DNA of 64,000 bases from Candidatus Obscuribacterales bacterium (GCA_019750335.1 JAIEOQ010000004.1:124001-188000), one strand, 5' to 3'; positions 51,329-61,317 are shown, counted from the first letter of the stretch. The notes: a model not told the origin generated them from the sequence alone. A program made the numbers and translations.

Positions 51329-54124
51329 TTAACTGACACGGAGCCATTCTTCACGGAAAGTTTCCGGAGTGACGCCTTGGGATAACAAATGGCAAGCCCA
51401 GCGAATATCGCCTTTGCAAAGCTCGATCATGCGCGAACGCATCGGTTGATCGTTGTTCGGCTCTGTAGTGGCTACCCAATACATGAAACGAGGAACGATT
51501 AGTTTGACCACACCGCGGCTCATTTTGTGATAAACAAGAAAAGCTTCCGAATATTCGCGATTTTTTCTTGTCAAATGACCGATGGAGGACATTTCGTTCG
51601 CGGTTAAACCGCAAGCTTCTTTGATTAAGTCAAAGTTGCTCGGGTCGTTGCCGAGAATGATTTTAATGGCGCTATTGCTTGCCAGGTTGCGCGCTCTGTC
51701 GTCGCGCAGCAAGTCGCCCAATTCTTGGGAGATACCGATAAACAAAAGACCTAAGTGTCGGCTTGTACGGGAGGCGTCTTCCACAAGGGACTTGCCGCCT
51801 TCATAACGGAGCAGGCGCCACAACTCGTCTATGCAGAATACAAAACGTGCCGGCTTGCCTTTAGCCATCTGCTCTTTCTTATGTTGAGCGGCACGGCGCA
51901 GTACGAAGTCTGAAATAAAGAGCGTGACTACAGCTTCTAATGTTTTATCGTGAGAGATATCGGCAGTATCGAATACCAAAAGTTGAGCGTCCATCGGGAT
52001 TGAAGTTTCGCCGTCGAAAAGCTTGCCGAAGATTGCACCGCGGCAGTAGAGACTGAGACGGTTGGCTAAGTCTTCGCTTACGTCTCCGCGACGGCTGCCT
52101 TTGTGGGCTTTAGCTTCTTCTTGCAGCCAGGCGACCAGATCCGACTCGACCGGAATGCGACCCTGAGCAGCACAAGATTTATAAATGGCTTGGATGCCTT
52201 GCATCAAAACCGGCTTTTCTTCCTTGTTCATGGACTGTTCGCCGCGTTCGCCAAGCATTACCGAATGGAAGTTCAAAAGCTTGATGATATGTGATTCAGG
52301 CGGATTAGCCGGGTCAATCGGTTTATCGTCCGGACCGGAAAGGGGCAGATCATAAAGGTTGATGCAAACCGAGCCGTCGGGACCGAGGCGAATATAAGCT
52401 GTATCGTCATAAACTTCGGTGAGCATTTTGTAGCTGCCCGAACGGTCGATAATCACAGCTTTAGCGCCGGAAAGCAGCTTAAGCTGTGCAATCTGTTGGG
52501 CAACCATGGATTTACCTTCACCAGGCTGACCAAAAACAATACAAAGTGCGTTAGGTAATTTTTCATCATAGGGGTTGAGAAAAACCGGTTCCAACGTTTC
52601 TTTGGAAAAACCGATCCAATCACCGTCATCGGAGCCAAGCTTGGCGTGAACGAAGGGGAAGGAATTACGTACCGTGGGGGTACGCACAGCTTTGCCGCGT
52701 CTTGTAAAATCAACGCCCAATCCAGGCATGCTCGAAAGAAATAGCTGCTTTTGTTCGTAATGACCGACAACAAAACGGGCCCCACGGCATTGCGGAGCTG
52801 CCGAACGCATCATTTCAGTGTTGCGATTGAGATCTTCCAGATTGTCGGCTGCAAGCGAAAAATAAATTGAATAGTTGAATACTTCCAGGTTTGAAGTGTA
52901 AAGTTCAGAGCCGATACGAGCAGCTTCTTGAGCTTTCTCCGCTTCTTCCTGGTTGGGTGCAGAGCGTTGTCCCATAATTCCTTGGTAGGTGTTGGCAGTT
53001 GCTTGTGACTGTTTACGCTGCATGTTTTTACGGAAAAGATCTTTATCTAGTTTGTGGGCAAAGATGTTCATGCGCCATTCGCAGTTCAAACGAATCAAGG
53101 GCAAAAGCCAGAGAGGGGCAGTGCGTTCTGGTAGGCGGCTCATGTAGAGAGTGCGTATGAACTTAGCTTTGGCTTCGTTTTCAGTATTCTCATCTGTAAT
53201 GTCGCTGATGATGCCGTAATCCGAACGGGAAAAATCATAAGTTGATTCGGTTAATTGTTGACGAATGCTGGCTGGTTCCATATCCGGAAACACGCGACGA
53301 ATATTGCCGGGCATCGGTGCGGTGTGTGGTCTGACCGGCTCAGGGATAAGTTCGCTGAACTGATCCGAAAAAGTCGGGTTGAAATTTTTGAAAAGCATGC
53401 GGAAATATTCCGACGCCGAGACTGCACGTGAGGTCATACCGCAGCTTCCAAGCTGTGAAACGTGACCTTGAGCGCGCTGAATCAGAGTCTGAACGTTCTT
53501 TGTGTGGCTGTTTACTGTTTGACGAGCCGCTTGATTTTGGAATACGTCAAGAATGTGGTTGACTGTTTCTTCAAGCAAATTCCGCTTTGCTTTTTTCTCG
53601 CGGGGAGGGCGATAGCAGAAGCTGACATAGAACTTAAGCTCAGGTATGAAGTTTTTGGAGAGCAGGAATGATTCGTCATTCTCGACGCTTTTGGCAACAT
53701 ACTTTAGGAATTCGTCATTCTGTTTAACTTCGACAGGATGGCGGAGAAAATAATCTCTTTTGCTGACGTTATGACAAACAATAGTCAGTTGCACCGAAGT
53801 ATCGATGCTGTTGATGAAGCCGGTGAATTGATTCATCAATGAACCAAGGCGAACTTCGTCAAAACCGCTGACATGGACACCGTCAAGCTCGAAGCAGCAA
53901 CGATAGCTGCCGTCCTTGAGGATAATGACGCCCAAGCCGGAAGTGTCGTCTTGAAAAAGATCCCAGATTGGTGCCAGACCACCGGCCGAGCTGTTGGCTC
54001 GCGGTACGGGGTTTGGCGGTAGTTTGGATAAACTAATCGGAATATCGCTTTGCGGCTTGACACGATTGACCAAGCTGTTGACGAATCCGTTTTTAAGTTT
54101 AGATCTGGAGATTGAGCTTACCAT
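51329..54124 (-). CDS. VirB4/TraC-type secretion ATPase
   Basis: 931 residues from ATG 54124 with AAGG five bases upstream; a TTG at 54148 is in frame but overlaps the preceding gene. The Walker A motif FGQPGEGKSMVAQQ is near residue 531, Walker B VFCIDELWRLL near 763, and a later LLFIGISQELGDLL is the usual C-terminal motif. VirB4 energises assembly of the type IV channel and is the cluster's most diagnostic gene. It follows the VirB3-like gene by 7 bases. Confidence 0.95.
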   Translation of the reverse strand: MVSSISRSKLKNGFVNSLVNRVKPQSDIPISLSKLPPNPVPRANSSAGGLAPIWDLFQDDTSGLGVIILKDGSYRCCFELDGVHVSGFDEVRLGSLMNQFTGFINSIDTSVQLTIVCHNVSKRDYFLRHPVEVKQNDEFLKYVAKSVENDESFLLSKNFIPELKFYVSFCYRPPREKKAKRNLLEETVNHILDVFQNQAARQTVNSHTKNVQTLIQRAQGHVSQLGSCGMTSRAVSASEYFRMLFKNFNPTFSDQFSELIPEPVRPHTAPMPGNIRRVFPDMEPASIRQQLTESTYDFSRSDYGIISDITDENTENEAKAKFIRTLYMSRLPERTAPLWLLPLIRLNCEWRMNIFAHKLDKDLFRKNMQRKQSQATANTYQGIMGQRSAPNQEEAEKAQEAARIGSELYTSNLEVFNYSIYFSLAADNLEDLNRNTEMMRSAAPQCRGARFVVGHYEQKQLFLSSMPGLGVDFTRRGKAVRTPTVRNSFPFVHAKLGSDDGDWIGFSKETLEPVFLNPYDEKLPNALCIVFGQPGEGKSMVAQQIAQLKLLSGAKAVIIDRSGSYKMLTEVYDDTAYIRLGPDGSVCINLYDLPLSGPDDKPIDPANPPESHIIKLLNFHSVMLGERGEQSMNKEEKPVLMQGIQAIYKSCAAQGRIPVESDLVAWLQEEAKAHKGSRRGDVSEDLANRLSLYCRGAIFGKLFDGETSIPMDAQLLVFDTADISHDKTLEAVVTLFISDFVLRRAAQHKKEQMAKGKPARFVFCIDELWRLLRYEGGKSLVEDASRTSRHLGLLFIGISQELGDLLRDDRARNLASNSAIKIILGNDPSNFDLIKEACGLTANEMSSIGHLTRKNREYSEAFLVYHKMSRGVVKLIVPRFMYWVATTEPNNDQPMRSRMIELCKGDIRWACHLLSQGVTPETFREEWLRVS

Positions 54125-54131
54125 TGTTACC

Positions 54132-54473
54132 TTACTCGCTGAATTCAACTAAAGTTTCGTCGAGCAAAAATCTGGTCGGATTAGGGTCCGGTCCAGGTAT
54201 ATAAACTTGTGAGGAGAAGTAATGACCAATTACGTTTTCCCAATGACCGGCGCTATTGTTTAGAGTAAACAGGGAATAAATCGGTCCGGCAAGAAAAACG
54301 ACCACTGAAATATCAAGACGTAGATCATGCCCGCCGCCAATCGGCATTGGACTTAGCCAAGAATAAAGCTGAGTGGAAAGGATCAAAGAAGCTAGAACAG
54401 CAATCAGCTGGTCGTAACGTAAGCCGAAAAGCTTAGGTTGATCTTCCAAATTTAGAGGGGTGATGTCTTCCAT
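54132..54473 (-). CDS. VirB3/PrgI-like membrane protein
   Basis: 113 residues with two hydrophobic helices (about 24-42 and 52-70; LDISVVVFLAGPIYSLFTL). The small size, two helices and position directly before virB4 match VirB3 or Gram-positive PrgI proteins, which bind the VirB4 ATPase at the inner membrane. It reads LRYDQLIAVLASLI just before the first helix, similar to PrgI-type N-termini. Confidence 0.85.
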   Translation of the reverse strand: MEDITPLNLEDQPKLFGLRYDQLIAVLASLILSTQLYSWLSPMPIGGGHDLRLDISVVVFLAGPIYSLFTLNNSAGHWENVIGHYFSSQVYIPGPDPNPTRFLLDETLVEFSE

Positions 54474-54551
54474 TGTTCTTAAAGGCGTAAATTAGACCCG
54501 ACTCCATGCCTTGCTCAGGCATGACATTAGATTAGGTCTTCTTTACTTGCG

Positions 54552-54572
54552 GGTAAATTGGGGATTCTCCCC
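54552..54572. promoter_or_regulatory. GGGGA-n-TCCCC dyad upstream of the virB3-virB4 operon
   Basis: GGTAAATTGGGGAT (54552-54565) overlaps the perfect dyad GGGGATTCTCCCC (54560-54572). The same GGTAAATTGGGGAT begins the element at 55730. It lies 80-100 bases before the virB3-like start, a position suited to an operator. Confidence 0.5.
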
Positions 54573-54605
54573 TGCTTATGGGAAAAATACGAAACCCGGC
54601 AAACT

Positions 54606-55673
54606 TTAATGAAAGCCTTTCAGCCAGTTGCGTTTATAAACCTGACGCGAAAATGAAAGATAGTTTTCTACCCGGGCGATAACGTCGGAGCGATCGTTTA
54701 CCACTTCGGCTTCGTTTAAGATGGCTGCTGCCGGATCGTCAATATTGAACTCGGGCAAAGATTCATTTTTAGCGCTAAAAGCTAAAGCTAAATCTTCTTC
54801 TGATTCGACCGGCTCGGCTTGTGTTTCAGGCAAAATTTCCGGAATCTGGTTCGACACATCGTCGTTATCGTTGCCGTTTGCAAGCTCATCAAGCTCAGCT
54901 GTGGGAGCGACCGGACTAATGTTCTGGCTTGGGCGCCTGACCGGTGGTGCAAACTCATCTTCTTGAATGTTTTGTTTTATTCCGTTTGCTTCGTTGTAGC
55001 TGCTTACCGGATAAAGATCGTTTATCAAATATGCCGGCAGCGCTGTCGGCGAAAAATCTTGCTTTTGACATAAAATTAGTTGATGCTGCGGAATCTCTCG
55101 TGGAATATTGGCGTCAAGCAGAGCTAGCTTAAACTCTTCACTTGCTGCCTCAAACTGTTTGAGCTGCCGCCAAAGCTCGCCCATCATTAAATGACTGAAG
55201 CCATCTTTTTCCGGTGGTGCAGTATGCTCTTTCATCCCTTTATGATGTTCGTAAGCAGCAAGCTCAAGCCAGAGCTCGTCTGATTCGCCCGCTTCACGAG
55301 CGCACCACAAACCGTTGATTGCTAAGTAGGCAATATCCAAGGGGTGTATGTTTTTAGCGCGAGCGCTTTTTACTGCCAGAGCAAATTTTTTGCTTGGCGC
55401 AATTGAGCTTTCGGCTTGAGTTGATTCTTGAACAACTTCCATAAGCGCAAAATCTTGCAACCAAGAACAATGGTTGCAAACCGGACAATGTCCAAGCAAA
55501 CTTGCTCTTATGCGCGCATCAGGATAAACCCGGTGCAGATCGGCTTCAACTCGATCCTCGGAGCTGATAAGCGGCATGTCGATTAAGCGCTCAGTAAAAG
55601 ATACGCCTTTGCACTCCGGGCAAACTGCTGCGTAGTCTTTAAAAATGAATCCAGATATATTGCGTTCGGACAT
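54606..55673 (-). CDS. Zinc-binding hypothetical protein (DUF2225-like N-terminus)
   Basis: 355 residues. Two CxxC pairs near the start, VCPECKGVSF and HCPVCNHCSW, with YPDARIRASLLGHC between, fit the DUF2225 layout. An alpha-helical middle (about 110-200, FAPSKKFALAVKSARAKNIH then HLMMGELWRQLKQFEAASEE) suggests TPR-like repeats. The C-terminal third is acidic and low-complexity. It sits inside the secretion cluster between the VirB6-like and VirB3-like genes, so it may be a cytoplasmic accessory factor; this is inference. Confidence 0.7.
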   Translation of the reverse strand: MSERNISGFIFKDYAAVCPECKGVSFTERLIDMPLISSEDRVEADLHRVYPDARIRASLLGHCPVCNHCSWLQDFALMEVVQESTQAESSIAPSKKFALAVKSARAKNIHPLDIAYLAINGLWCAREAGESDELWLELAAYEHHKGMKEHTAPPEKDGFSHLMMGELWRQLKQFEAASEEFKLALLDANIPREIPQHQLILCQKQDFSPTALPAYLINDLYPVSSYNEANGIKQNIQEDEFAPPVRRPSQNISPVAPTAELDELANGNDNDDVSNQIPEILPETQAEPVESEEDLALAFSAKNESLPEFNIDDPAAAILNEAEVVNDRSDVIARVENYLSFSRQVYKRNWLKGFH

Positions 55674-55729
55674 ATTTTTTTACCGGAGCTTATACACGAT
55701 TTTTAGATGATAAAGGCTTACTCTCGCCA

Positions 55730-55754
55730 GGTAAATTGGGGATCTTCCCATGCC
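55730..55754. promoter_or_regulatory. GGGGA-n-TTCCC dyad upstream of the zinc-binding protein gene
   Basis: GGTAAATTGGGGATCTTCCC (55730-55749) shares 14 bases with the element at 54552 and contains the near-dyad GGGGATCTTCCC. It fills the gap between the VirB6-like stop (55755) and the start of the next gene (55673), 57-81 bases upstream of that gene. Confidence 0.5.
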
Positions 55755-58700
55755 TTAAGGATTATTGTTATTGCGATTGCGGTTGCGATTGGCGTCGAGG
55801 ATTGCGTCAATCAAAGCTTTGCCGCTTGTTTGTTGATGATCGTTTTGCCAAGCTGGATCGCGCATAGTCATGCCGACAGTGAAGCTGTTGATTTTGATAT
55901 TGTTGAAATCAGCTTGATCCGCCGGATCCGGTTGATAAGTGCTCATTGCATCGTTCAGTGCTTTGGCGGCTAAAATAGTGTCGCCATTGACGTTACGCAT
56001 GGAGCCCGGCTTGCTGTTGCCGAGGAATTCAGTCATTACCTCGACATAGCCGGAGCCGTTGCTAATAGAGCTTGAGCCCATCATATGGCTGACTACGTTG
56101 ATCGCTTGCATCTGTTGCGGCGAAGCTGAATCATATTGATCGAGCACAACACTGACTATTTGCGGATCTTGCATTTGTGCTGCAGAGAAACCACCGGATC
56201 TTTGAATATGAGCTACTTTGGAAGCCATATCGTTAGCCGTGACATTGTGGTTAGCTAACTCACCGATCATTTGGTTGACATTAAGTTGGCTTGGATCGAC
56301 ACCGCGATCGCGTAGTTCTTCACGGGCCATTACTTCGAATACTCCGGCAGCACCGGATGCGTCTCGTGTACTTTCGCTGATACGTACAAGAGCATTGAAA
56401 TGATCCATGTTGGCCTGACCGCCATTGTCTTGCATGGTTTCGACCATGAATTGAATATTTCGTCGGCTCGGTTGCTGACCGTGGCTGATTAATTTACCGA
56501 TTGCCGGAGCCTGGTTGTAGTCTCTTGCTTGTCCGTGAGCATAGGCCTCGGCTATTTGGTTTACTTGGTCAAGCGGCAGAGAGGCTTGTCCAGCTGCTTG
56601 GTTAGCTAAATCAATCTCAACTACATGATTTAAATGAGCAATACTTTGTCCGCTGGAGCGGCTTTCATTGATACGAACTATGGCGCCATTTATATGATCC
56701 GCATCAGGACGCGGACCGCCGCTGTTTACATATTCCAAAGTGGCATTATAAGTCTCCAAGTTGTTGTTTAATCCCGGGGTCTTCATGACAGTGGAGGCTA
56801 CGCGCATTTTTCTTTGCGCTTGCGGGGAAGCAGCATTGCCAATATCTGCTTTAAGGAATTCAAACAGGTCCGGTGCTACTTCGTTGTTCATCACTGTTTG
56901 GATTGGTATGCCGTTCCCATGAATAGCGCGTAAAGCTTGGCTGGTTACTTGTATGACTTGTTGCATGGCTTGGGCTTGGGTTTCACCTTGCGCCGGTACG
57001 ATATGTTGTTGCAAGTCAGCGATACTGGCTGAACCGCCGGCATATGTTTGCGAAACTCGTCCCATTTGGCGAGCGACATGGGGTGCTGCTGTAAGCATGC
57101 TGGCATAAGAAATATTATGCGGGCTTACGGTGGCGGCTGAAAGATCGCCGACAGCACCCATAACAGTCGGATTAAGATCGGCTTGACCGGAAGTTTGATA
57201 AATGGCCAGAGCTTTGTTGACGTCGTCGGCAGGCAAATTACGTGCTGCTTCAGCGTGAGCAAGAGATCTTACTTGTTTTGCTTCATCCGAGTTGCCCGGA
57301 TATTGAGCGTTGACAGCGGCGGCTGTATAAGCAAGGGCGGCTAGTGCGGCTTCCTTCCGGCGGAAAGGATGGAGCTTCTGCACTTCGAAGTTTTGCATAG
57401 CGCCGATAGTATCGGTACCGATTGCTAAGCCTGTTTGAACACAGCTTTCAAAACCGGCTTTACGGTTGATATTCCAAGCCGATTCGGAAGAGTTCGGGTT
57501 GTTAATTATATGCTCGGCCATGGCATCCTTCATTGAATTCCATTCGCCGTATTTATTTTGCAAATAATTGGTGTAAGCGTTTTTGTTCGGGTGATCGTTG
57601 TCGTTGCTTAGATAAGCTTGAGCACCGAGTGCTGCTTGTTCGTACATCGACTGCTGGAAGCGTTGTTTGGCCATGGCTGTACGGTTCCAGCTGCCACCGG
57701 TATTGCTCAACCAGTTGGCGGCCATGGATTCCATCATGCCTTGAGGGCGATTCATTCCGGCTTCGATTACCGATTGGCGAGCAGCATCACGAGCCTTATC
57801 GTTATGGGCTATTTCATTGGCATAACCGGCAGAATAAATGGCATGGGCCATTTCGGTGCCAGTAGCGCCTTTGCGTAAGCGGATTTCGCTGGTGCCGTTA
57901 GTCGAGCCGACTAAGCTTGTACCATTCTCGTCAAACATGACGCCGGTTTCGCAAGCGATGACGCTGCCGACCATTTGTCTGGCCGGTACGTTGCCTAAAT
58001 AAGTTGATTGCCAGTTTTGAATACTGGAAGTTGGCGGTTTATATTGTTGCGTCGCCGGTTGTGTCAGTCCAGCGGTTTGTGCATTAGCTAAAGTGGTAGC
58101 TGCCGCCCCGGCAACTGCCGCTACTGTTCCTGGAGTAACCGGTAGTGTAGGCGGTACGGCGCCGGTTGTTGGATTAGGAGCGGTGGGCGCTGCGGTATTG
58201 GCTTGAGCTGTGGCGTTCGTTGCCGGATTGGTCGGCGGTGTATTGCCGGTAGGGGTTGTCGCTCCAGCCTGAGTTCCGGCAGCAGTGGCACCGGGAGTCG
58301 TTACTCCCGGCGGATTTAGCGCTGGGTTTGCCGGTCCACCTGTGGTTCCGGGAATAGCTGCTCCGCCCGGTGTACGGACTGGCGGTGCCAAGCCTGGATT
58401 TTGTACTTGCTGTGTCAGAGCGTTTCTTGCTGCATCATCGTTCACTTGATTGAGCGCTTGCAATTGCTGCGGATTAGCATTTTGCGTAGGCAAGCCGTTC
58501 ATCGCCGTAGTTTTATGCATTTGCAAACCACGGTCAGCAAAACGATCATTGGTGTACCAACCGACACCTTTGTCTACGGCGGAGGTGAGTGCACCGCCAA
58601 GACCGCCAAGCATTTTTAAAGCGCCGCCTGTAATCAAGCCGGCTGTAATGAAGTCGGACATTGGGCTTATCTGAGCGCGAGCCAAGAAAGAAGGCACTTG

Positions 58701-60017
58701 AATCATCAGTTGGAGAACGCCGACTGAAATTAGGATTTTGCCCCAAGGGTTGAAGTCGGAGAAAAGAATAATCACCATTACTTTCAAAAGACCGACCCAG
58801 ACGAATGTCCAAAGACTGGTTTCGACAAAAGAACGAACGAAGCCGGTAGCGATGTTTTCTGTGTCAGGAATGGCGAAAAAGACCAAAAAGATTGGCGCGA
58901 ACATATATTGAGCGGTAAGCAGAGCGGTTTGGATTGCTTTCAGCACCAATATATAAATAAGTTCGGCGATTAACATGCCGCCAAGAATGATGAAAATCAT
59001 CAATGAGGCAAAATAAAAGGAGCTGCCTACGAAAGCGCCGGCTCCGGGCAATGCCATATTAGCCATAATTGGGGCAAAAACGGCTGTGGCACCGGCACCG
59101 GCGGCAATAACGCCACCTTTGACGGCTGAGGACAGTGCATATTCCAACATCAAAACTTGATCCGAAGAGTTGAAATAAATCTCTTTGATCATTTCGTTTG
59201 TGATTTGAATTTCAAAAGCATAAAGAGTCGGCCAGGCAAGCATTAAGCCGGAGGTGAAAATCAATCTGCCAACCGGAGCCATCAAATTGCCGGCGCCGCG
59301 CCAGGCGGCTTCAGCCCAGAATTTCCAAATACAAAGAATAAACAGCAAAAGCAGTAAATCGATGGCGATGCCGTACATGATGTCGGCGCCCTGACGGACA
59401 TATCGGGAGATGCCGTCATCTGTACTGCCGTTCAAACCGTTTGTGGCGATATTCGGATTGAGTACGAAAACACGTAAAAAACGACCAAGAAACTGAGCGG
59501 TATCGGCAATCCAGCCGTCGATGATTTCGCTCATCCATTTGCCGATCAGCTGACCGATGTTGGTGAAAAGATTGCCGACCAGATCGTCTTTGAACCACTG
59601 GTGTAAGCCGAGATAGGTGTCATTATAGACATTGCCTCGGTCGTTCATGGCGTTGTTGGCTGCCCGGCGAATAATTTGGTCTTGACCTTGTTCGGCGGCT
59701 TGGAAAACAAGCGGAGCATCCGGAACGCCGGTTATGATTTTTTTGACGTCAACATCGATATTTTTGTCGTTCTGTGTTGTCGCCGGCGGAACCTGATACA
59801 TTTGTCCGCGTGAATCGTAATAGCGTTTTTTAGCAGTTGCTTCTGTTTGTCTGGCCGCGCCTTGGGGACCTTGTTCGCCTGTAGCTTGGCTGCCTGGCGG
59901 TGAAGGAACGGTTTGAGCAAGTGCGGCAATCGTAGTAAGTTGAGGGACGAGACAGAGCAGGAACGCTATGAGCGCACAGCTAATGCGGTTCTTTTTTGCT
60001 GTTCTCTTGTCTGTCAC
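55755..60017 (-). CDS. VirB6/TrbL-like protein with very long C-terminal extension
   Basis: 1420 residues from GTG 60017 with AGGA seven bases upstream. After a signal-like helix (about 12-35), residues 210-500 hold six or so membrane helices with a TrbL/VirB6-like core (FWAEAAWRGAGNLMAPVGRL; AQYMFAPIFLVFFAIPDTEN; FVETSLWTFVWVGLLKV). A Pro/Thr/Ala-rich linker (about 545-690) then leads to some 730 soluble residues of no recognised family, ending in NRNRNNNNP. VirB6 forms part of the inner-membrane channel. Long extensions are known in Rickettsiales VirB6 proteins, but this one looks unrelated. Confidence 0.88.
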   Translation of the reverse strand: MTDKRTAKKNRISCALIAFLLCLVPQLTTIAALAQTVPSPPGSQATGEQGPQGAARQTEATAKKRYYDSRGQMYQVPPATTQNDKNIDVDVKKIITGVPDAPLVFQAAEQGQDQIIRRAANNAMNDRGNVYNDTYLGLHQWFKDDLVGNLFTNIGQLIGKWMSEIIDGWIADTAQFLGRFLRVFVLNPNIATNGLNGSTDDGISRYVRQGADIMYGIAIDLLLLLFILCIWKFWAEAAWRGAGNLMAPVGRLIFTSGLMLAWPTLYAFEIQITNEMIKEIYFNSSDQVLMLEYALSSAVKGGVIAAGAGATAVFAPIMANMALPGAGAFVGSSFYFASLMIFIILGGMLIAELIYILVLKAIQTALLTAQYMFAPIFLVFFAIPDTENIATGFVRSFVETSLWTFVWVGLLKVMVIILFSDFNPWGKILISVGVLQLMIQVPSFLARAQISPMSDFITAGLITGGALKMLGGLGGALTSAVDKGVGWYTNDRFADRGLQMHKTTAMNGLPTQNANPQQLQALNQVNDDAARNALTQQVQNPGLAPPVRTPGGAAIPGTTGGPANPALNPPGVTTPGATAAGTQAGATTPTGNTPPTNPATNATAQANTAAPTAPNPTTGAVPPTLPVTPGTVAAVAGAAATTLANAQTAGLTQPATQQYKPPTSSIQNWQSTYLGNVPARQMVGSVIACETGVMFDENGTSLVGSTNGTSEIRLRKGATGTEMAHAIYSAGYANEIAHNDKARDAARQSVIEAGMNRPQGMMESMAANWLSNTGGSWNRTAMAKQRFQQSMYEQAALGAQAYLSNDNDHPNKNAYTNYLQNKYGEWNSMKDAMAEHIINNPNSSESAWNINRKAGFESCVQTGLAIGTDTIGAMQNFEVQKLHPFRRKEAALAALAYTAAAVNAQYPGNSDEAKQVRSLAHAEAARNLPADDVNKALAIYQTSGQADLNPTVMGAVGDLSAATVSPHNISYASMLTAAPHVARQMGRVSQTYAGGSASIADLQQHIVPAQGETQAQAMQQVIQVTSQALRAIHGNGIPIQTVMNNEVAPDLFEFLKADIGNAASPQAQRKMRVASTVMKTPGLNNNLETYNATLEYVNSGGPRPDADHINGAIVRINESRSSGQSIAHLNHVVEIDLANQAAGQASLPLDQVNQIAEAYAHGQARDYNQAPAIGKLISHGQQPSRRNIQFMVETMQDNGGQANMDHFNALVRISESTRDASGAAGVFEVMAREELRDRGVDPSQLNVNQMIGELANHNVTANDMASKVAHIQRSGGFSAAQMQDPQIVSVVLDQYDSASPQQMQAINVVSHMMGSSSISNGSGYVEVMTEFLGNSKPGSMRNVNGDTILAAKALNDAMSTYQPDPADQADFNNIKINSFTVGMTMRDPAWQNDHQQTSGKALIDAILDANRNRNRNNNNP

Positions 60018-60099
60018 GGGAGTATCCTGAATGCTTTCTTAGAGCTGAATTGTAAGCGAATGCTTTTCGGATTGCAGTGGGGAAAACCGCATTTAGAGG

Positions 60100-60130
60100 C
60101 GGGTCGGCAAGTGAAATACCTGCCGACCCG
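60100..60130. promoter_or_regulatory. 10-bp hairpin between the VirB2-like and VirB6-like genes
   Basis: CGGGTCGGCA (60100-60109) and TGCCGACCCG (60121-60130) pair perfectly with an 11-base loop, 14 bases after the stop of the small gene. On the minus strand no immediate T-run follows, so it may be a weak attenuator or an RNA-stability hairpin that favours the upstream gene. Confidence 0.55.
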
Positions 60131-60143
60131 GTCTAAGCTTTGT

Positions 60144-60575
60144 TTAGAGACCGCCGCCTAAGCCACCGAAGTTGTTGATGGCGAAGGTACCGATAAGGTG
60201 AACAGCGGTTGGTCCGCCGAATCCTACACCGAGACCTTTAGCGACGTTCATTGCCGATTCACCGCCGTCGCGTTGACCGAAAGCAATTTTCATGCCGGCA
60301 AGCGAGGAAGGAATTGTAGACAAGGCGGTGACAACACGCGAGATGTCTCTGGCGTTATCGTAGCCGTAGTCTGCCAATTGACCGACTTCATTTGATTGTC
60401 CGAAGCGAGGGTCGACTGGCGCACCGACTAGACCTTGGGCATGAGCTACTTGATCGTAAGCTCCAAAAGCCATGAGGACGAGTTGAGGAGCCAGGAGAAA
60501 ACCCACGCGAGCGGCAACCTTGATAGCTCGTGAAGATTTTAATTTCTTCTTGAGGGATGTGAATTTGGTTACCAT
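60144..60575 (-). CDS. Small hydrophobic secreted protein, possibly VirB2-like
   Basis: 143 residues from ATG 60575 with AGGAGG nine bases upstream; longer frames to 60752 lie inside the previous gene. A basic head (KKKLKSSRAIKVAAR) precedes a hydrophobic signal-like helix ending AHAQ, then about 90 residues with two moderately hydrophobic stretches (VVTALSTIPSSLAGMKIAFG and LGVGFGGPTAVHLIGTFAIN) and a Gly-rich end. Size, long basic signal and two helices fit a VirB2/TrbC pilin subunit, but the sequence similarity is not decisive. Confidence 0.7.
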   Translation of the reverse strand: MVTKFTSLKKKLKSSRAIKVAARVGFLLAPQLVLMAFGAYDQVAHAQGLVGAPVDPRFGQSNEVGQLADYGYDNARDISRVVTALSTIPSSLAGMKIAFGQRDGGESAMNVAKGLGVGFGGPTAVHLIGTFAINNFGGLGGGL

Positions 60576-60639
60576 TATTGTGAACCTCCTGACGGGGATC
60601 TGTGTGTGAGTGATAGAACGAAAGAGTAAGGAATATGAA

Positions 60640-61314
60640 TTAATGGAGTAACTTACCGGTGACTTCTTGTCTGGTTGATGTGCCGGATCCGCTTTGAGCA
60701 GGCAGGTAGCCGCCCGGTGCGTAACCGAAGTTCTTGCCGTAGCTAGCGGCAACAGGGGCTGCTTGCTGTCCGATTGCGTGCGGACGGGTGAGCAGCTTGC
60801 CAGTTACGCCAGTGTGAGCAGTTACAGGATGGCGTAGTCTGGCGGATACATTTCTAGCAACATGAACCGGTGCATGTTTGGTTGCTGTTGCTGCTGGAGC
60901 GGCTGGCTTTACTGGCATTGGTGCCATAGCCAACGGTGTGGCAGATAACGGCTTGCCGAAAGCAGGTTGATAGTTTGATTTCGGTGCCGGCATTTGATAA
61001 TTGGTTTTCGGAACAAAAACTTGAGGTGTGACTTGCATAACAGGAGCTGCTGCAACAACCGGTTTCGGTTGTTCGGGCATCATGTTCGGATCAAGAAGGA
61101 AGCTTGAGCTTTGGGGCATGGAACCATGCTTGACGGCATGAACCGGTGCTGGCATATAACGACTTTGAGGAATTCTCGGCTCTTCGTTCTTCCAAACGTT
61201 CGGAGCGAAATTGAATCTGGCGCCGCGTTGTTCTTGGGCGGACACGGCTTGAGAGGAAACGACGGCTAAGGTCATTGCTGCCAAAATTGATAAGTTGAAG
61301 AATCTGCTTTTCAT
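60640..61314 (-). CDS. Secreted Pro/Ala-rich protein
   Basis: 224 residues from ATG 61314. A signal peptide (LSILAAMTLAVVSSQAVSAQ) is followed by a disordered Pro/Ala/Lys-rich chain with repeated KTNYQMPAPKSNYQPAFGKP and two VTGKLL copies (near 167 and 219). No domain is recognised. It lies 3 bases after the next gene upstream and probably belongs to the secretion cluster as an envelope or surface component. Confidence 0.75.
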   Translation of the reverse strand: MKSRFFNLSILAAMTLAVVSSQAVSAQEQRGARFNFAPNVWKNEEPRIPQSRYMPAPVHAVKHGSMPQSSSFLLDPNMMPEQPKPVVAAAPVMQVTPQVFVPKTNYQMPAPKSNYQPAFGKPLSATPLAMAPMPVKPAAPAATATKHAPVHVARNVSARLRHPVTAHTGVTGKLLTRPHAIGQQAAPVAASYGKNFGYAPGGYLPAQSGSGTSTRQEVTGKLLH

Positions 61315-61317
61315 GAT

